NCBI GenBank assembly: GCA_001642005.1
Contig: LWCA01000646.1
Location: 1 to 21,445 of the forward strand
DNA length: 21,445 nt
Direction: 5' to 3'
Source of the DNA: Intoshia linei
Lineage: Eukaryota; Orthonectida; Rhopaluridae
Positions within the stretch are counted from its first letter, which is position 1, and every line of letters begins with the position of its first letter. The notes below the pieces were generated by a model, which worked only from the letters and a program-made list of their open reading frames with translations, did not search any database and had not been told where the DNA came from. Positions 19,231 through 21,445 of the stretch are shown here, in pieces. The position numbers and the translations under genes are program-made.

Positions 19231-19643
19231 CCCTTACGAGACAATTGCATGTATAGATGACAAAAACTACTCATAAATTTACATTGGTTTGTATACAAAC
19301 CAAAATAAGGTGGTACCAATATAAATTATGAACAAATTACTGCTCATACAATAACATGTAATATGCGTAAAAATTAATTTTATCATCAATGTTTTATTTT
19401 GTGCCAAAAATAAAATATATTCTAATAAAATACAATCACGTGAGTCACTTGAGGTGATTGTAATTACGTATCATAAATTAAATACATTTTATTGCTAATT
19501 CTAAGCCAAATTTAAGTTGTTCACGTTACAAATCAGTGACATTTGTAATTTCAGAATTTTAAGCTTTAAATTTTAGTGTTTCTTAACATTTCAAAAGTGA
19601 AATTTTTTGTTTTCAATTTTGAAAATCAGCAGTCTCATAAGGA
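19231..19643. mobile_element. piggyBac-type MITE at TTAA target, with central palindrome
   Basis: TTAA flanks at 19227-19230 and 19644-19647 border ends CCCTTACGAGAC (left) and TCCTTATGAGAC (right, reverse complement). The element is 413 bp without coding capacity. Almost exactly at its centre is a perfect 9-bp inverted repeat, TACAATCAC at 19431-19439 and GTGATTGTA at 19454-19462. It lies about 370 bp upstream of the AHSA1 start codon. Confidence 0.7.
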
Positions 19644-19912
19644 TTAAAACATTAAATGGTCTACAAAATGTAATGGAACATCTATTTAACCTTCAAAATG
19701 AGATTTATATAACTCTTGAACTAACAAAAAGTGACTATTACTGCTTATTTCATCAAAATTAAACTGATTTAAATCAAATTACTTTTAGAGTACAACTTCG
19801 ATTTAAAACAAATTTCAGAAACTTAACTTTCAGAAAATTGTGGTTATAACAGATGACCAATTTTTATTCTACAAAAATAAACAAAGTTTCGACCCGATTT
19901 ATGTCTTGAAAT

Positions 19913-20076
19913 ACAAATAAAATATAATTGGAAACTCTTACATTAAAAAAATTATAAAAATACAATAAAAACATACCTATAATTAGAAACTGTTTGAAAA
20001 AATACCTTATGAATTTAATAAACTTTAAATTGTTTTATTATATTGCTAATGAATAGTTTCCAATGAAATTTTAATT
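19913..20076. repeat. Foldback with ATTGGAAACT arms
   Basis: ATTGGAAACT (19927-19936) and AGTTTCCAAT (20055-20064) are perfect inverted 10-mers with partly matching flanks on both sides, suggesting a decayed palindromic element of about 160 bp. Confidence 0.4.
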
Positions 20077-20158
20077 TACAGTAAATTTATATAAATGTTA
20101 AGACTTAAATTTATTTTAAATTTAGTTTTCTGTTAACTTTATTTTAATTATACTTTTT

Positions 20159-20684
20159 TTAATAATAATGATTTATTGAAGTAAGCAATTTGCTTGTATA
20201 CAATATATATTGCTTTAAGTAAGTTTTTTTAAAATTAACTTTTGTGGTTTGCTTCTTGAAAACTGTTAAGGATTTGACTGATGTAATTGCTTTGGGTAGT
20301 TGGTTCCAGTGGTTCGTTATTGGGTTGTAGAACGAATTTTTGTGGGGATTTGTCGCAAATCGTTTTTTAAATATTTTTTCATTTTGTCGGGTTGTTGTGT
20401 GGTTAAATTGGATAGGTGAGATTATGTTTGAATTTAGTATTTTATGTATGAGGTTGAGGTCCATGAGTGATCTATGTTGAAGTGACATTAGAACGGAATA
20501 GATTTTTTTGTTTATAGATTCGAGACGTTTTATATTCTTCTTTTTTAATGGGTTATAAACTTGGCTCGCATATTCGATTTTTGGTAGAATAAATAATTTA
20601 AACAGAGAAAGTAGATATTTGGGGTGTCGCAAGGCAATAGTTTTTTTCGTGTGTGGACAAAATGTCCCTGACTGTGCTTGATTT
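20159..20684 (-). mobile_element. 5'-truncated non-LTR retrotransposon, end of reverse transcriptase ORF
   Basis: The open frame 20159-20632 (157 codons, TAA at its end) and an in-frame continuation to about 20684 encode the post-catalytic part of a LINE reverse transcriptase. Key stretches are LFKLFILPKIEYASQVYNP, KRLESINKKIYSVLM and, nearer the end, NHWNQLPKAITSVKSLTVFK, the WN.LP...TS...FK pattern that closes ORF2 in jockey/CR1/L2-like elements. The endonuclease, fingers and YxDD catalytic domains are absent, as in typical 5'-truncated insertions. The frame has no stop codon, so the copy is fairly young. The clade is not assigned. Confidence 0.85.
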
Positions 20685-20764
20685 ATAAAATATATGAATA
20701 TAAAATATATGCATTCAAACGAATATGTAGTGAGACGATTATAATTAATCAGAATATTCTTAAA

Positions 20765-20824
20765 CTAACCATATTTACTGAAAACTAACCATTATTACTG
20801 AAATCTAACCATTTTTACTAAAAA
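20765..20824. repeat. 20-bp tandem repeat, 3 copies
   Basis: The unit CTAACCATTTTTACTGAAAA (consensus) is repeated three times head to tail with few changes. Confidence 0.85.
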
Positions 20825-21190
20825 TCAAAATTTACCAACCTTTAAGGGAAATATCCACTTTTACAACCCCTAAGGAAAAATCCCAATTTTACCAACTCTT
20901 ATGGTAAAACCCACTTTTACCTACCATTAATGGAAAAATTTGATTTTAAAAGCCCTTTAGGGAAAATCCCAATTTTATCAACTCTAAAAGGAAATATTCC
21001 AGTTTTACCAACTCTAAAAGGAAAAATTCGGTTTTAAAAACTTTTTAGGGAAAAATCCACTTTCACAAACTCTTAAGGAAAAATCCCAATTTTACCAACC
21101 CTTATGGGTAAAACCAACCTTTAATGGAAAAATCCAATTTTACCTAGCCTTAAGGGCATAATCCACTTTTACGAACTTTTAACTTTTTAC
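20825..21190. repeat. Minisatellite, about 29-bp unit, about 12 degenerate copies
   Basis: Repeats have the pattern AAAAATCC-ACTTTTACCAAC-CCTTAAGGG, varying between about 27 and 31 bp, with one shortened copy near 21110. The unit contains a palindromic CCCTTAAGGG and follows the 20-bp array directly. Confidence 0.85.
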
Positions 21191-21445
21191 TGTCCGGTGT
21201 TCCATTAATAGAACACTAGATTTAATACAATATAGTACTAAGTTATATCATGCTTCATTATTATAAAGATGAAATTTGGTAAATTAAATTCTCCGCTTTT
21301 TCATGAAATTGACATATTTTTATTTTCATAATTAATTATATATACAATTAACGGTTGAATCTAGCTGAAAAAACATGTAAAAAAATAGATGTTTTTAATT
21401 CTGAATGTCTCAATTTTAGCAGCACGCACAACGCGTTCAATGTGT
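21191..21445. other. No feature seen
   Basis: AT-rich end of the window with no reading frame or repeat that I can support. Confidence 0.5.

Noticed and set aside
1-21445. CRISPR arrays, prokaryotic operons, rRNA genes
   Set aside because: None seen; the genes are spliced and of animal type.

Overview
The window is nuclear DNA from an animal with a very A+T-rich genome (roughly three quarters A+T by eye). The evidence is spliced protein genes whose exons join in phase at GT..AG sites, plus remnants of piggyBac, hAT, Tc1/mariner-like and LINE elements. I cannot place the species. The transposon mix would suit an arthropod, but several introns are only 35-45 nt, shorter than is usual for most insects.

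Layout. At 1-730 there is a decayed piggyBac transposase running in from the left edge. At 1324-1674 (minus) are the last exons of a G-patch protein. At 2664-3153 (minus) is a small two-exon gene of unknown function, divergent from SNU13 (3295-4152, plus), which encodes the 15.5K/NHP2L1 K-turn binding protein. From 4535 to 5840 lies a cluster of non-autonomous DNA transposons, including a three-level nest. From 6128 to 16677 (minus) there are at least 22 exons of a large coiled-coil protein in two blocks, 6128-8681 and 12057-16677. They are separated by a 3.4 kb interval holding a broken, intronless, roughly 950-codon reading frame that I could not identify. At 16777-18859 (minus) is a complete eight-exon AHSA1 (activator of Hsp90 ATPase, 330 aa), ending only 99 bp upstream of the start codon of the coiled-coil gene. 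The right end (18860-21445) holds a piggyBac-type MITE, a 5'-truncated LINE and two minisatellites.

SNU13 and the G-patch protein belong to RNA processing families and AHSA1 to Hsp90 regulation. They look like ordinary housekeeping neighbours, not a pathway cluster. The most notable points are the very short introns beside introns enlarged by MITEs, the nested transposons, and the unidentified broken reading frame inside the coiled-coil locus.
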